Below, piece by piece: positions 33,001 through 43,849 of a stretch of DNA of 64,000 nt. The position numbers were made by a program, and so were the translations under genes. Location of the stretch: NCBI GenBank assembly GCA_002633025.1, contig NMRB01000312.1, positions 320,090 through 384,089 on the forward strand, in the 5' to 3' direction. This DNA is from Notospermus geniculatus (taxonomy: Eukaryota; Nemertea; Pilidiophora; Heteronemertea; Lineidae). Below the pieces are notes generated by a model. That model was given only the letters and a program-made list of their open reading frames with translations. It made no database searches and was not told the DNA's origin. Every line of letters starts with the position of its first letter. Positions within the stretch are counted from its first letter, which is position 1.

Positions 33001-35014
33001 TCCACGCTGCACCACGAACAGTCCCTTCAAAGGCAGAGGTCATTCTTTGATGATGTAAAACGCATGGAAGCTGTGATGTCGGATTATAGCAACCCTTTCC
33101 TCAATGCCAGTGGGTCCGGTGATGTGATGAATATCTACGACAGCAGCATCATGGATGGCAGTACCGTGAATAAAGCACACTCAATCGGAGAATCTCAGTT
33201 TGAAGAGTTTTGGTCAAAAAGAGTGATATTGGGAGAGGTTCCAATAACAAAGACCCTCAAGAAGAACAGTATCCGAATATTCAAGGGAAAAGCAGCGAAA
33301 GAGCCTTCTCGTGCCGATCTCGAAGTGAAAAAGTTGAAAAAAAGGTGCCAGCTGTTTTCTAAGCTGTACGTCGGATGTCATTCCGCAAAGGATGGTGGCG
33401 ACTTCAAGAAATTTTTCCAACACGAACAAGCCTCTGAACCACCCTCGCTAGCTGACGGTGGAAAAATGCGCACTGGTAACAAAGCGGACCTACTTCCATG
33501 CCTCGAAGGACTAGCAGCAAGTACCCCGCAGGTCGATGATCCACAAGCCACGGCAAAAATAATCGATGGAGCGGCAGTTATAAATTCTCTGCTGCCTAAA
33601 GCCTCATCACGGAACTTCGATGACTACGTCGAGGACACGTTCATTCCTTATATACTGAAACAACTCAGCTCTGTTGACAGGATAGATTTGGTATGGGACG
33701 TGTACAAAGAATCAAGCCTGAAGCAACAAGTTCGGGACAATCGTGGACAAGGGATACGGAAACGAGTAACTGGGTCAACGAAGTTGCCGAATGATTGGAG
33801 GAAATTTCTCCGACATAGTCTGAACAAAAAAGAATTTTTCAGCTTCTTGGCGGAGAAGATATCTACCACAGAAGTGGGGGAAAAAAAGCTCGTCACTACG
33901 CAGGAAAATAGAGTCTTGACTGCCAATGCCACTGAAACCACACAGAGTATTGACCCTTGCAACCATGAAGAAGCTGATACAAGGTACAACAAAAAACCAT
34001 TACAGGAAATAAAAAAGTGCCACAAGAGTACCCAACAAAATGACAGACGTTCGCGTTGGCGTTTCGGGGGCTTTATACCACGTTTACGTCCGATAACTCT
34101 GCATTCTGGAGCCACCCCGCGTTTCAGACCCGTCATTTGACGGGTACTTTTCTAGTTTAGATGACTGAGTGCCATAGTTTAATGTAGTGTCAAACATGCA
34201 GGCGTCTGGTCATGATATCAATATTACTTATCATTTCAGAATACTTCTTCACGCTGCCCATGCGGCGGCCGATGGTCACAAGAGAGTGATTCTGCAAACT
34301 GTGGACACAGATGTTGTGGTGCTTAGCATTGCAATGTTCCAGCACCTTCGAGTAGAGGAACTATGGATCGCCTTTGGTATGGGGGATAACAAAAGGAATA
34401 TCGCAGTACACGACATCCACGACCAACTTGGCAACGATAAAGCGTCTGCTTTGCCGTTTTTTCATGCTCTAACGGGCTGTGACGTCACATCAAACTTCTT
34501 TGGCAGGGGTAAGAAAACTGCCTGGGAAACGTGGATGCAATCCCCGGAGGTGACAAACATATTTATTAGCTTGTCCCAGCTTCCTTCACTTGACACCGTC
34601 CAGGAGGCAATGCCTGCCGTCGAGAAATTTGTTGTTGGGTTGTACTCCAAGAAACTGGCAACCAACGAGGTCAATGAAGCACGACAGATACTGGTTTCCT
34701 GTCACAACAGAGAAATTGACAATGTTCCTCCAACTCGTGCAGCTCTCTATCAACATCTCCTGAGAGCTGCCTATCAAGCTGGGTATGTTTGGGGCCAATC
34801 TCTTGCACCAGTTCAGAATCTTCCTTCCCCTAGTGATTGGGGCTGGCAGAAAGTAGGAGAACATTGGAAGCCATACTGGACTGAACTACCAGATGTGAGA
34901 AAGGCATGCCATGAATTAAAATCATGTGCATGCAAGACAACATGCGGCAAGAGATGTGGATGCCTGAAAAGAGGAGGTTGCAATGCACGGTGCAAATGCC
35001 CATGTAAAGTTTGA
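30072..35014 (+). pseudogene. Large XPG/FEN1-like nuclease with CXC domain, broken frames
   Basis: ATG 30072 (MADSRTTNWRVSRALDF) opens a frame with an in-frame TAG at 30192-30194. The frame then continues through CFLCQ and CFFCDG cysteine pairs and ARYHQKCL, a likely zinc-binding N-terminus. Frameshifts near 31135 and 32960 carry it through a long central region of unknown fold (31140-33983). A GT-AG intron, 33984-34239, splits the Arg codon of HEEADTR-ILLHAAHA. The last exon has VDTDVVVL, TGCDVTSNFFGRGKKTAW and, near the C-terminus, CACKTTCGKRCGCLKRGGC plus NARCKCPC. EADxR, DTD and GCD...GRGKK mirror the acidic and helix-hairpin motifs of FEN1/XPG nucleases, and the Cys-rich end is a CXC (tesmin/TSO1-like) DNA-binding motif. 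The nuclease call is inference from motif order. From memory, similar multi-copy uncharacterised proteins occur in marine invertebrates; I could not check this. Confidence 0.7.
34107..34158 (+). repeat. Dispersed motif in the nuclease-gene intron
   Basis: GAGCCACCCCGCGTTTCAGA followed by CCCGTCATTTGACGGGTACTTTTCTAGT is nearly repeated at 40353-40402. CCCGTCATTTGACGGG is a perfect stem with a short loop. It looks like the end of a repeat family inserted in the intron. Confidence 0.65.
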
Positions 35015-36748
35015 AGACACAGAGGAAGAAATTTGACTTTCAGACGTACCGGTATTTGGGAGCAGGCTGTTGGTTCAGTTCAAATTGGAGATGATCACTT
35101 GAGTTGTGAAATTCGTGAACCGGTACATATATGTATATTTGATTCTATGGCGGAAATACACGCTTTGGGGTAATGAAATTCCTGCAAGGATGACTTTTAA
35201 GATTAGGCTGTAAGCTTATAATGAGTCAATAGAATTCGTTCATATTTATATGAGAAATTCGCATGTTTTCGGCAGACTTGATTTATGCATTTTTACAGGT
35301 GCCCTTCACTGCCAGGAGGGATTTTCATTGGCAGCCATCTTGAAATCTAATATGGCTTCAATTTAACGTTACCAACAATGCCCGCATTTGATTGGCGGTA
35401 CCCAAAAGCCAAGGTTTAGCTACTTGAATTACACTCCTGTGTGAGCTAGAACCGAAGTTATGGCAAAAGACGTAATTCTGGCCATAGCTCACATACGGCC
35501 ATATTGGATTCAGTATTGAGGTCACCAGGGGGCGCACTGCAGATGACAACCTTCCTTAAATGACATTATTAACAACAGCCTTGCAGTACGGCAAATATGA
35601 AGACTGTGTGTCAATACAAATAGATTTCAGGGGCTTTCTCTCCCATGACTGCCAGGAGGCATTTTCCTTTGCGGCCATCTTGAAATCCAATATGGCGTCC
35701 ACGTGACGTCATCACCGACGCCATCATTCAATTGGGCGTTACTCGTGCAGCTCTCTATCAACATCTCCTGAGAGCTGCCTATCAAGCTGGGTATGTTTGG
35801 GGCCAATCTCTTGCACCAGTTCAGAATCTTCCCTCCCCTAGTGATTGGGGCTGGCAGAAAGTAGGAGAACATTGGAAGCCATACTGGACTGAACTACCAG
35901 ATGTAAGAAAGGCATGCCATGAATTAAAATCATGTGCATGCAAGACAACATGCGGCAAGAGATGTGGATGCCTGAAAAGAGGAGGTTGCAATGCACGGTG
36001 CAAATGCCCATGTAAAGTTTGAAGACACAGAGGAAGAAATTTGACTTTCAGACGTACCGGTATTTGGGAGCAAGCTGTTGGTTCAGTTCAAATTGGAGAT
36101 GATCACTTGAGTTGTGAAATTCGTGAACCGGTACATATATGTATATTTGATTCTATGGCGGAAATACACGCTTTGGGGTAATGAAATTCCTGCAAGGAAG
36201 ACTTTTAAAATTAGGCTGTAAGCTTATAATGAGTCAATAGAATTCGTACATATTTATATGAGAAATTCGCATGTTTTCGGCAGACTTGATTTATGCATTT
36301 TTACAGGTGCCCTTCACTGCCAGGAGGGATTTTCATTGACAGCCATCTTGAAATCTAATATGGCTTCAATTTAACGTTACCAACAATGCCCGCATTTGAT
36401 TGGTGGTACCCAAAAGCCAAGGTTTAGCTACTTGAATTACACTCCTGTGTGAGCTACAACCGAAGTTACGGCAAAAGACGTAATTCTGGCCATAGCCCAA
36501 ATACGGCCATATTGGATTCAGTATTGAGGTCACCAGGGGGCGCACTGCAGATGACAACCTTCCTTAAATGACATTATTAACAACAGCCTTGCAGTACGGC
36601 AAATATGAAGACTGTATGACAATACAAATAGATTTCAGGGGCTTTCTCTCCCATGACTGCCAGGAGGCATTTTCCTTGGCGGCCATCTTGAAATCCAATA
36701 TGGCGTCCACGTGACGTCATCACCGACGCCATCATTCAATTGGGCGTT
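34733..36748 (+). repeat. 1008-bp tandem segmental duplication
   Basis: 34733-35740 and 35741-36748 are the same length and differ by only scattered substitutions (for example CTTCCCCTAG versus CCTCCCCTAG). The unit starts at ACTCGTGCAGCTCTCTATCA inside the last exon of the nuclease/CXC gene and ends at CAATTGGGCGTT. No net indel separates the copies, so the duplication is recent or has been homogenised. Confidence 0.95.
35741..36022 (+). pseudogene. Duplicated C-terminal CXC exon fragment
   Basis: The second copy of the last ~93 codons (TRAALYQHLLRAAYQAGYVW ... CKCPCKV) ends at TGA 36020-36022. It is fully open and has the same Cys pattern as the first copy. It lacks the upstream exon sequence with the nuclease motifs. 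The in-frame ATG at 35732 comes from the end of the first repeat unit, so any product would be an isolated CXC peptide. An alternative last exon would need a splice acceptor that I do not see. Confidence 0.75.
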
Positions 36749-36840
36749 GGGAACACTTTGTACAAGGGACTTGTCTTTCTTGTAAATTTGGGCTGAAATT
36801 GGGGCAGTTGAAATCACATCTCAAGCCTAGGTCACATATC
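36749..36840. other. Short spacer after the duplication
   Basis: No feature recognised. GGAACACTTTGTACAAGGGA starts unrelated sequence right at the duplication edge. Confidence 0.4.
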
Positions 36841-37405
36841 CACCGGGCCCCATCCGGTTTCCCCACCCGGCGGCTTGCCGTGGATTTCAGAGACCGTACG
36901 GGTCCATTGCGATTTTCATGTCTACGGTGTGTGTGGTTACATATTCTACGGCGCCCGGTGAAAATTGTTTGAGAGTAATCGCAAGACGCCCGTCAACAAT
37001 CCGTAAAGGTGCCGGCCGGATGCCGTGTGGTAAGCTTCTGGGCTCCGTCCGATGAACAGATGTGCCGCAAGGCGCCCGGTTGGGGCCCGGCCGGGGTACT
37101 CATGGCGCCTGGCCAGGTGTCGTGCGGCACCCCGGAGAACCACAAGGCGCCCGTCAAACTTTTTTTCACGAGAACTGGCAGAAAAAATTGTGCGAAGCCC
37201 GCCCGGTCACCGGCAGGAGCCCGCACAGGACCCGTTCGGGACACTGGGGCCTTCTACGGACTTTCGATGGCCTACCGGTCAGATGAAAACGCCAGGAGAA
37301 TTGGGAGCAGCCAGCTAATCAATGCGGCGCCCGTACGGCTGGTGAAAAATGTCCCGGTGCCCGTGGCAACCGTGAGGGAACCGGCCGGGCACCGTACAAA
37401 ATGAG
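36840..37405. repeat. GC-rich block with recurrent GCGCCCG words
   Basis: GGCGCCCGGT, GGCGCCCGTC and GGCCGG words recur about every 50-100 bp in an otherwise AT-rich region. A 131-codon plus frame (37009-37404) and overlapping frames in the other phases are open because stop codons are rare in this composition. No domain was recognised. Its origin (decayed element or transferred DNA) is unknown. Confidence 0.5.
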
Positions 37406-37937
37406 GAACCTGCACACTAACGTCACGACGTGGCGCTGCAAGCACTTGTACCGAATTCTAATTTTTTCTAACGTTATTTCCATTTATTTCTGCCGTGAAA
37501 ATAAACCATTTGTGTTGGTCGCCCGACAGTAAAACGTACATCATCGTGTAGCGGATGAAATTTTCTTTTTATCTCATTCCTTTTTTTCTTAAAATGAAGG
37601 GATACAATGGCGATAAAAGCAACGTCTTTCCTGTAATTTTTCCTGTAGAAAAATGTACAGGCAATTTTTTCATGACGCAATGTCAGCACCTAACATGACG
37701 TCAATGACACCTAAAACAACGTCAATGACGTCGTTTCGGTACAAGCGCTCACAGCGCCGACCTGTCGGGATAAACCGCAGGGCGGGTTCCCCATTGGCGG
37801 AAATCGGCCAAAATGTCTGTTTTTACTCGCTGTACGGGCCCCGGAGTGGATATGATTGTGACCTAGGCATAAGACGTTCTATATTTCTGCAATTTCCACT
37901 AGTGCACATTATGCCTGTATTATTCTAAGAAATATAG
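37406..37937. other. No supported gene; several TGACGTC words
   Basis: Between 37670 and 37735 the words ATGACGTCAATGACACC, CGTCAATGACGTCG and similar occur three times. No ORF of interest. Confidence 0.4.
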
Positions 37938-38680
37938 GGTCGTATTCATAAAGCTGTTCTATCGTTAGAACCGTCTTAGGCAGCTGTAGTATAAATGAAT
38001 GTACCTGTAAACCAGTGCCCGGGTTACAATAGGTCCCGAAAACCTAGGTATAGCCACTTGAATTACGCTTCTATGTTGCCTAGATCAAAAGTTATGGTCA
38101 AAAATATGATCCCAGGCTGCTCCCTGCTAGCAAAATTTTAAATCAAGATGGCGGCCACCAGGGGGCGTTTTTCACGTGTCACCCGTCCTGAAATTAATAA
38201 GCATCAAAAACTCTACCACTGTGCCAAATTTCGTAGCTTTATACCAATTTGCGGAATTCCGACGAATTTTTGCCCTTACACCCTAGACTATAAAGGGTGT
38301 TTAGCCTAATCAGCGTACAACTTCTGCATTACACATGTTATAGGCCTAGAAAACTATTGTCTGATGTCTGTATGGTGCTTCACCAGAGGCATTAACCCAC
38401 AGGATGTCACACGCGTACAACATTCCTGCGTTTAAGTCCAAGAGGACAAAGGAAAAGTTAAACGATCAAGCAGGGCTGTCTAGAATTTCTCCAACACTTT
38501 CTTTTGTCCTCCACACTGAGACGCATGAAAGTTAGATGCGTGTGATTAACTTGTGGGTAAAATGCCAGAGATCAGGCAGCATACAGAAGGCAGAACAATA
38601 GTTTTCTAGGCCTTTAACCTGTGTAATGCAGAAGTTGTACGCTGATTAGGCTAAACACCCTTTATGAATATGGCCCTATG
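37938..38680. mobile_element. Element with GTATTCATAAA ends and a long internal hairpin
   Basis: GGGTCGTATTCATAAAGCTG (37938) and TTTATGAATATGGCCCT (38662-38678) are inverted ends. A strong inner hairpin spans 38294-38663: AAAGGGTGTTTAGCCTAATC with GCGTACAACTTCTGCATTAC on the left pairs with the right arm, about 70 bp each. A related terminus occurs at 57809. Confidence 0.75.
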
Positions 38681-38684
38681 TTTT

Positions 38685-38948
38685 CAGCATGGCAGGATGT
38701 CCCAACCGAAGACTGCGACCAGATGCTGATACTGACGAGGAGGTCCAGGCATACAGAGAGGCCCAGCACCAGTTCAGCAATGATAATGACCGAATTGGCA
38801 CATTCCTGACTGGACGGGAGGACCTCACACCCCATGCGAGAGGCATTTACGCTGGGGGGGGGGGGCCAAACGCAAACCGTGTTGACGGACACCTCCCAGC
38901 GGATAGCATCTGGTCGCAGTCTTCGTTTGGGACGTCCTGCCATGCTGA
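38685..38948. mobile_element. Hairpin element, ends CAGCATGGCAGGA
   Basis: GCATGGCAGGATGTCCCAAC with GAAGACTGCGACCAGATGCT at the left (38687-38728) pairs with 38904-38947. The interior carries a 12-G run at about 38856-38867. ORFs on both strands across it are palindrome shadows. A further weak inverted pair, TTCATAAAAGTTAGCAAAT / ATTTGCTAACGTTTATGAAT, lies at 39016-39120. Confidence 0.8.
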
Positions 38949-39429
38949 AAACCTAGTGTCCTCTGAAGTGTCCCTCAGACAGTTAATTTGACTGATACTG
39001 TATGAATGGCTGATATTCATAAAAGTTAGCAAATGCTTTTACTCCAGGGTTTGTAGTATATTTACATTGAAACTCACTTTACAAATCTTAAGTAAAATAA
39101 TTTGCTAACGTTTATGAATACAGCCAATAGCTGGACCATGACCAGGTGTACCTGTCACACCTGTACTATCCTCAAAAATTGGTTCTGCAATAGCCAAGTA
39201 GACCCACCATATGCCTTTAGTCAGTCAGCACACCCTCAGCGTCCTCTAGCGGCGAGCGCCCCTATAAATTCAGGGTACTCAGTCAGGCTGTTCATTCGGT
39301 ATTTTGCTCCCGTGCGGAACGGTCTCGGTTTCGAACCTCGCTTGCAGTGTATTTTCTATTGTCTGCTTTTGTTTTGCTTTCACGCTGTGCACTGTGCATG
39401 GTTTGCATGTGCCTTTGTCGGTGTGGTTT

Positions 39430-39640
39430 AGGCTTAAACTGCTGGTGTGAGCTTTGCTAGCAGCAGGCCCCGGCGTCGAGGTGCCAGTGGGAGAGCTTAA
39501 ATTGGCGTTGTGAGCATTGGCTAGCCTCAAGCCCCTTCGGGGGTAGCCTACTACATGTGTGTGAAGAAGGCTTAACTTGGCGTTGTGAGCGTTGGCTAGC
39601 GTCAAGCCCCTACGGAGGTGCTATGTGTGGAAGTCTTGTA
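39430..39640. repeat. Three ~72-bp tandem copies
   Basis: Copies start near 39431, 39497 and 39570 and share GGCGTTGTGAGC, TTGGCTAGC and CAAGCCCCTT-like words. The sequence on both sides (39125-39430 and 39640-40350) has no gene that I can name. Confidence 0.7.
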
Positions 39641-40352
39641 TTCTATATATCTATATCATTACCGGCGTTGTAACCCTGTTGGATTTTTGACGTAATGTGA
39701 ACAATGCTATTTTGGGAAGGATGTAACTGAGGTTGTATGTAAAGCGTTACTAGCGTGGGGCTGTTATTACGAAGCTTCAGCTGGCCTCGGGGTTGTGACA
39801 AGATGAGCAGAGAAAGCATGCAGTCATGGAAGAGCGGCTCGCCTTTGCCTCCAGTGTCCAGGGCATTCTGCCTGAACAGAGATTTTGATCTTCGTGCGGG
39901 CTGGAGGTTGGGGCTTCCGTCCTCTTGGGTCGCTGTATCTTGAGTACTGTACATAGCTCTTATTTTGCGGGTTTATGCCATTTTGGTGATTAAGAAGTCC
40001 CGGACCGGGACCTTTAGTGGAGCATTCAGTCCAAAGAATTTGCGTTGAAGCAAGATAGACAACGTTGGCAGGATGGAAGCCCTAACCTTCGGCCCGTCAG
40101 TGCATGGATTTTGAAAGCACATGTATTTTCCGTAACTGCGCCTTCATGACCATAATCTGCTTTTCGTTGTCGACTGGCAATGTGCTATTGTTGGGGGATA
40201 AGAGGTGTTACAACAGGTGTACCAGCAGGTCACATGTTTATTCTTCTTATGCATAGAGTAATAGATCGGCTGGCTCTAGTGTATACCCACCCTTACTACT
40301 GGACATCACTGCACGTGACCGAGGACCACCATTAACGGGACTGACATTCCGG

Positions 40353-40403
40353 AACCACCCCGCGCTTCATGACCCGTCATTTGACGGGTACTTTGCTAGT
40401 AAT
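40353..40403 (+). repeat. Second copy of the CCCGTCATTTGACGGG motif
   Basis: AACCACCCCGCGCTTCATGA followed by CCCGTCATTTGACGGGTACTTTGCTAGT matches 34107-34158. The interval 40404-41461 contains no ORF or repeat beyond AT-rich tracts. Confidence 0.65.
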
Positions 40404-41859
40404 CTATATTTTGTACAATTTGATAGTGACAAAAATAAAACATGTCAATTTGGCTTTCAATTCAATGTGCATCTTGTATTGATCTTTCTCTATGTTAAAA
40501 GTTTATGATCTCTTGATCCTGTCTATTGAACATCTATCTTCACAGCATAGTTATCATTGAACTCTGTCCAGTTTCCGAATATCCAAGGGCGGTCTTCAAA
40601 TTGACTGACAAGTCGATTTCTAGTTTGATATTTTTGGACCTCACAGCTCCGTCTGCAGGCTTGCCACAGTGAGCCGAAAAGGGCGAGTACATGCCATCTT
40701 CAACATTTTTATCTCGCTAACATTTGGGAATTGCATGCAATATTTTGTTCAAAAGATTTCAATTTTAGATGCAGCTATTAAAATCAGTTCAGTTTAGGGT
40801 TAGTTTTCCAGGAAGTTATTTGAATGGATCATGAACACCACTCTTATACCTGTTCAGCTCGTTTTATCAATCCAGAACTTACTTGGGCTTGGTTCACGTT
40901 AAGTAAAAACCACTAGACAAAGGAAGAGCAAGGTATGATGTTGTAACTTCAGAAATATTTATTTTTAACAAGAATAACAGACAAAGAATTCAAAAGGTAA
41001 GTTAACAATACAATACAGGAGCATAGCTAGCGGTCGGGTGGATGTGGGGTAAGTTGAGCCGTGTCTTAGTTATAAAAATCCCGTTATATGCGATGAAGGC
41101 CTTTCGCATGTACGTACATCCATTAAAATTTGAGCACATTTAGTTTTTTAAAAAAACAAAGTTACGGCGATTTTTCATTTTTTTACAAAACGCCGCCTGG
41201 TAGTCAATGGACAGTCCGATTCGGCCGAAAATCATTAGGTTCTTCGTGAAGGACCCACATACCTTTCCACCAAAAATCAGAAAATCATAAAAACTGGTTT
41301 AATAATTTGAATCCAAGATACAGAAAAGCACAAAATTGACACAAAATGATAATAAGCAAGAAGTCAATCTCCAGAATTCACGAATTTTCGACCCCAAGCG
41401 GGGTCTTTTTCAAGTGGAACTTTACCTTAATAATTTGAAAATGCTAGAACGGTAACGTCGTCAGTTTACGCTATTTGACCTACATGTATAGTCCACGTCC
41501 TTGTGTCGTTCTGCGGAAACATCGTGTTGAGCAAATCATAAAAGTCATGTTGCCAAAAAACCTTTTGCCCGCAACAACCGCTAGGGCGTCTTGAATTTTG
41601 GGAACTGACTTTTATCATTGGACGCCGATGGACGCAAAAACTGAGCTTTGTACAGGAGAGTGGGTGAGGATGTACAACTAACTTTTGAACGGTTTGATTT
41701 ACATCCCATAATATTGCCAAAAGATAGAAATTTGGTGCCTCGGAATCAGATAGGCATATTCTTAATTGTTTTCAGTTGTTATGTACATGTAATAAGAGAC
41801 GACGTTTTTATATAAACCAACAGATAGAAATCTGGTGGAATCAGACAAGCATACTCTTA

Positions 41860-42344
41860 AAGGAGCTGGACGTCCAAGTTGTAAACACGATATTCACTAG
41901 CCGCCTGCCAGCCGCTCGGTCACCAAGCCGAATCTGAGGATCGAACGTTTGTGCAGTACCTGCGGAACGAAACGGTTGGCTGCGCGAGACTAGATATTGA
42001 CTTCAGTACATATCACCGATAATAGGTGGCAGCACAGCGTGGATAGAGAACCAGTGAGTGGTTGAGTGAGTTGCATTGGACCGGGCACCAGGCTAACGAT
42101 CACGGGGCGCTACTGGTGCTGCCACCTTCACGAAGGAATAAAACTAGTTTGCCGACCACTGTTTGTAAACAAACAGGGCCCAGTTTCACAAAGAAAGTCT
42201 AAAGTTTGACTAAAGTCATCATGTGACCAGGGTTTCAGCAAATCAGATGACTTCATTTCAGAGTTAAGTTTTTTCTTAGACTTAAGATTCTTTGTGAAAC
42301 TGGGCCCTGGTTTGTTTACAACTCGGACGTCGAACTCCTTTAAC
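41860..42344. mobile_element. TTAA-flanked element (piggyBac-like MITE)
   Basis: Ends TTAAAGGAGCTGGACGTCCA and GGACGTCGAACTCCTTTAA are inverted and bordered by TTAA on both sides, the target preference of piggyBac-type elements. Inverted arms continue to AGTTGTAAAC. It contains a further hairpin at 42172-42315. Confidence 0.7.
42172..42315. mobile_element. Hairpin, ends GGGCCCAGTTTCACAAAGAA
   Basis: AAACAGGGCCCAGTTTCACA on the left pairs with TGTGAAACTGGGCCCTGGTTT on the right. The inner segments AGTCTAAAGTTTGACT and AAGTTTTTTCTTAGACTTAAG continue the pairing. A compact foldback of about 143 bp lying near the right end of the TTAA element. Confidence 0.85.
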
Positions 42345-42600
42345 TCTTTTCAGTTATTATGTAATAGAAGATGATGTTTTCATATAAATTAACACAAAAA
42401 TGGGTCAAAAGTCATAAAAAGTCATTTCCAGTTACGTACCTGCTTAAAAACTCCAAAGAATAGGCTTATTTGGTCCCGGGGTACTATACAAGTATTTCTA
42501 ATCCATCTGTTGGTAGTGCATTTATGGGGTGTAAACGCAACCGTACAATAAAGTCAGCTGTACATTAGGGAGGTTTTGCAAGCTTACGTTTTACATTTAC

Positions 42601-43785
42601 GCCGAATCGGTAGATGTCGTCCTGGGTAACCCTAAAGTTTATCCAGGACCAACCTGGGCAACCCTAAAAGTTACCCAGGACGATCCTCGGTAAACTTTAG
42701 GGCACTAAAGTTTACCCAGTTTGAAATTCGCGCACTTTTTCACCTGCTGTCGAGGTTGAAATTGGTATATTTTCAACGTAGCAACACGCGAAAATTCCTC
42801 ATCGCACGGTGTCTGTCGTCATGGTCGTGCATGTTATCTCAAGGCCTACCTTCGAAGGAGCAACAAAATGTACCTTAGCTCTCTATCCGGGCTATTTATA
42901 CTGTATCCGATGTGTTTAGTGGCCGCGGCCGGGAAGACCGTCGTGCCTAGATTTTCTAATTATACACGTTCCCGGCCACCAACTAGAGCGCGCAGGCGTA
43001 ACAAAATTAATGTCCTTGAAGCCTAGCTTTACATAACCACATTGGTCAGACATCCCATGTCGTTTTTCCCATAAATGAAACGTGATCCCCATCCCGAGGT
43101 AGTTGTCGAACATGACCCTTGTAGGATTGCATATCATTCACTACTACGGGCCCTTTTGTTGGATTGTATTTTATAACTTGCCGGGAACGTGTATAAATAG
43201 AAAATCTAGGCACGACGGTCTTCCCGGCCGCGGCCACTAAACACATCGGATACAGTATATAACATGTATAACGGACGCCTTGTACATTTGTTGTACCTAC
43301 TCACCAGCGATAGCCTACAGGAATGACAGGTGCCCATGCCTCCACAGCGCCGCTGGCAGTTTCCGGCACCAGTGCATAGAAGTTCATCCTGAACTATCCA
43401 CGTTTTACACCGTCGCGCAGTACGTATCTTCCTTTCACGACCTTAACCATTTTCTTTTTGATTTCTAGACCTTTAGATGTGAACTGACGGTCCCTATAAG
43501 ATGCGATCGAATTCAAATACATCTGCAAATCCTCCGCAGCAACATGAGTGACGTTATCAGCTGCCATTTTTGCCGATTTGATGGATTTCGTGCACTGACA
43601 TATGACTGAAGTGCCGTTTTCAAGATCCTCGACCGCAGGTGAAAAAGTGCGCGAATTTCAAACTGGGTAAGCTTTAGTGCCCTAAAGTTTACCCAGGATC
43701 GTCCTGGGTAACTTTTAGGGTTACCCAGGTTGGTCCTGGGTAAACTTTAGGGTTACCCAGGACGACATCTACCGATTCGGCTACA
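42601..43785. repeat. Third-layer inverted repeat with CCTGGGTAACCC repeats
   Basis: Arms 42601-42757 and 43630-43785 are about 155 bp and closely matched, from GCCGAATCGGTAGATGTCGT on the outside to GCGCACTTTTTCACCTG inside. Each arm carries four or more tandem words of the form CCTGGGTAACCCTAAAGTTT. Confidence 0.9.
42899..43258. repeat. Innermost inverted repeat
   Basis: 42899-42977 (ACTGTATCCGATGTGTTTAG with TGGCCGCGGCCGGGAAGACC) is the reverse complement of 43179-43258, nearly perfect over about 78 bp, around a 200-bp loop. ORFs here are shadows of the palindrome. Confidence 0.9.
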
Positions 43786-43849
43786 TGCACGATTACAATG
43801 GGGTTGTAGCCTTTTTGTTTCTATCATCGGGGTGGCGCTGCGACCGTAT

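Noticed and set aside
37009-37404. 131-codon ORF as a gene
   Set aside because: Other phases are equally open in this GC-rich block, and no domain or start context was seen.
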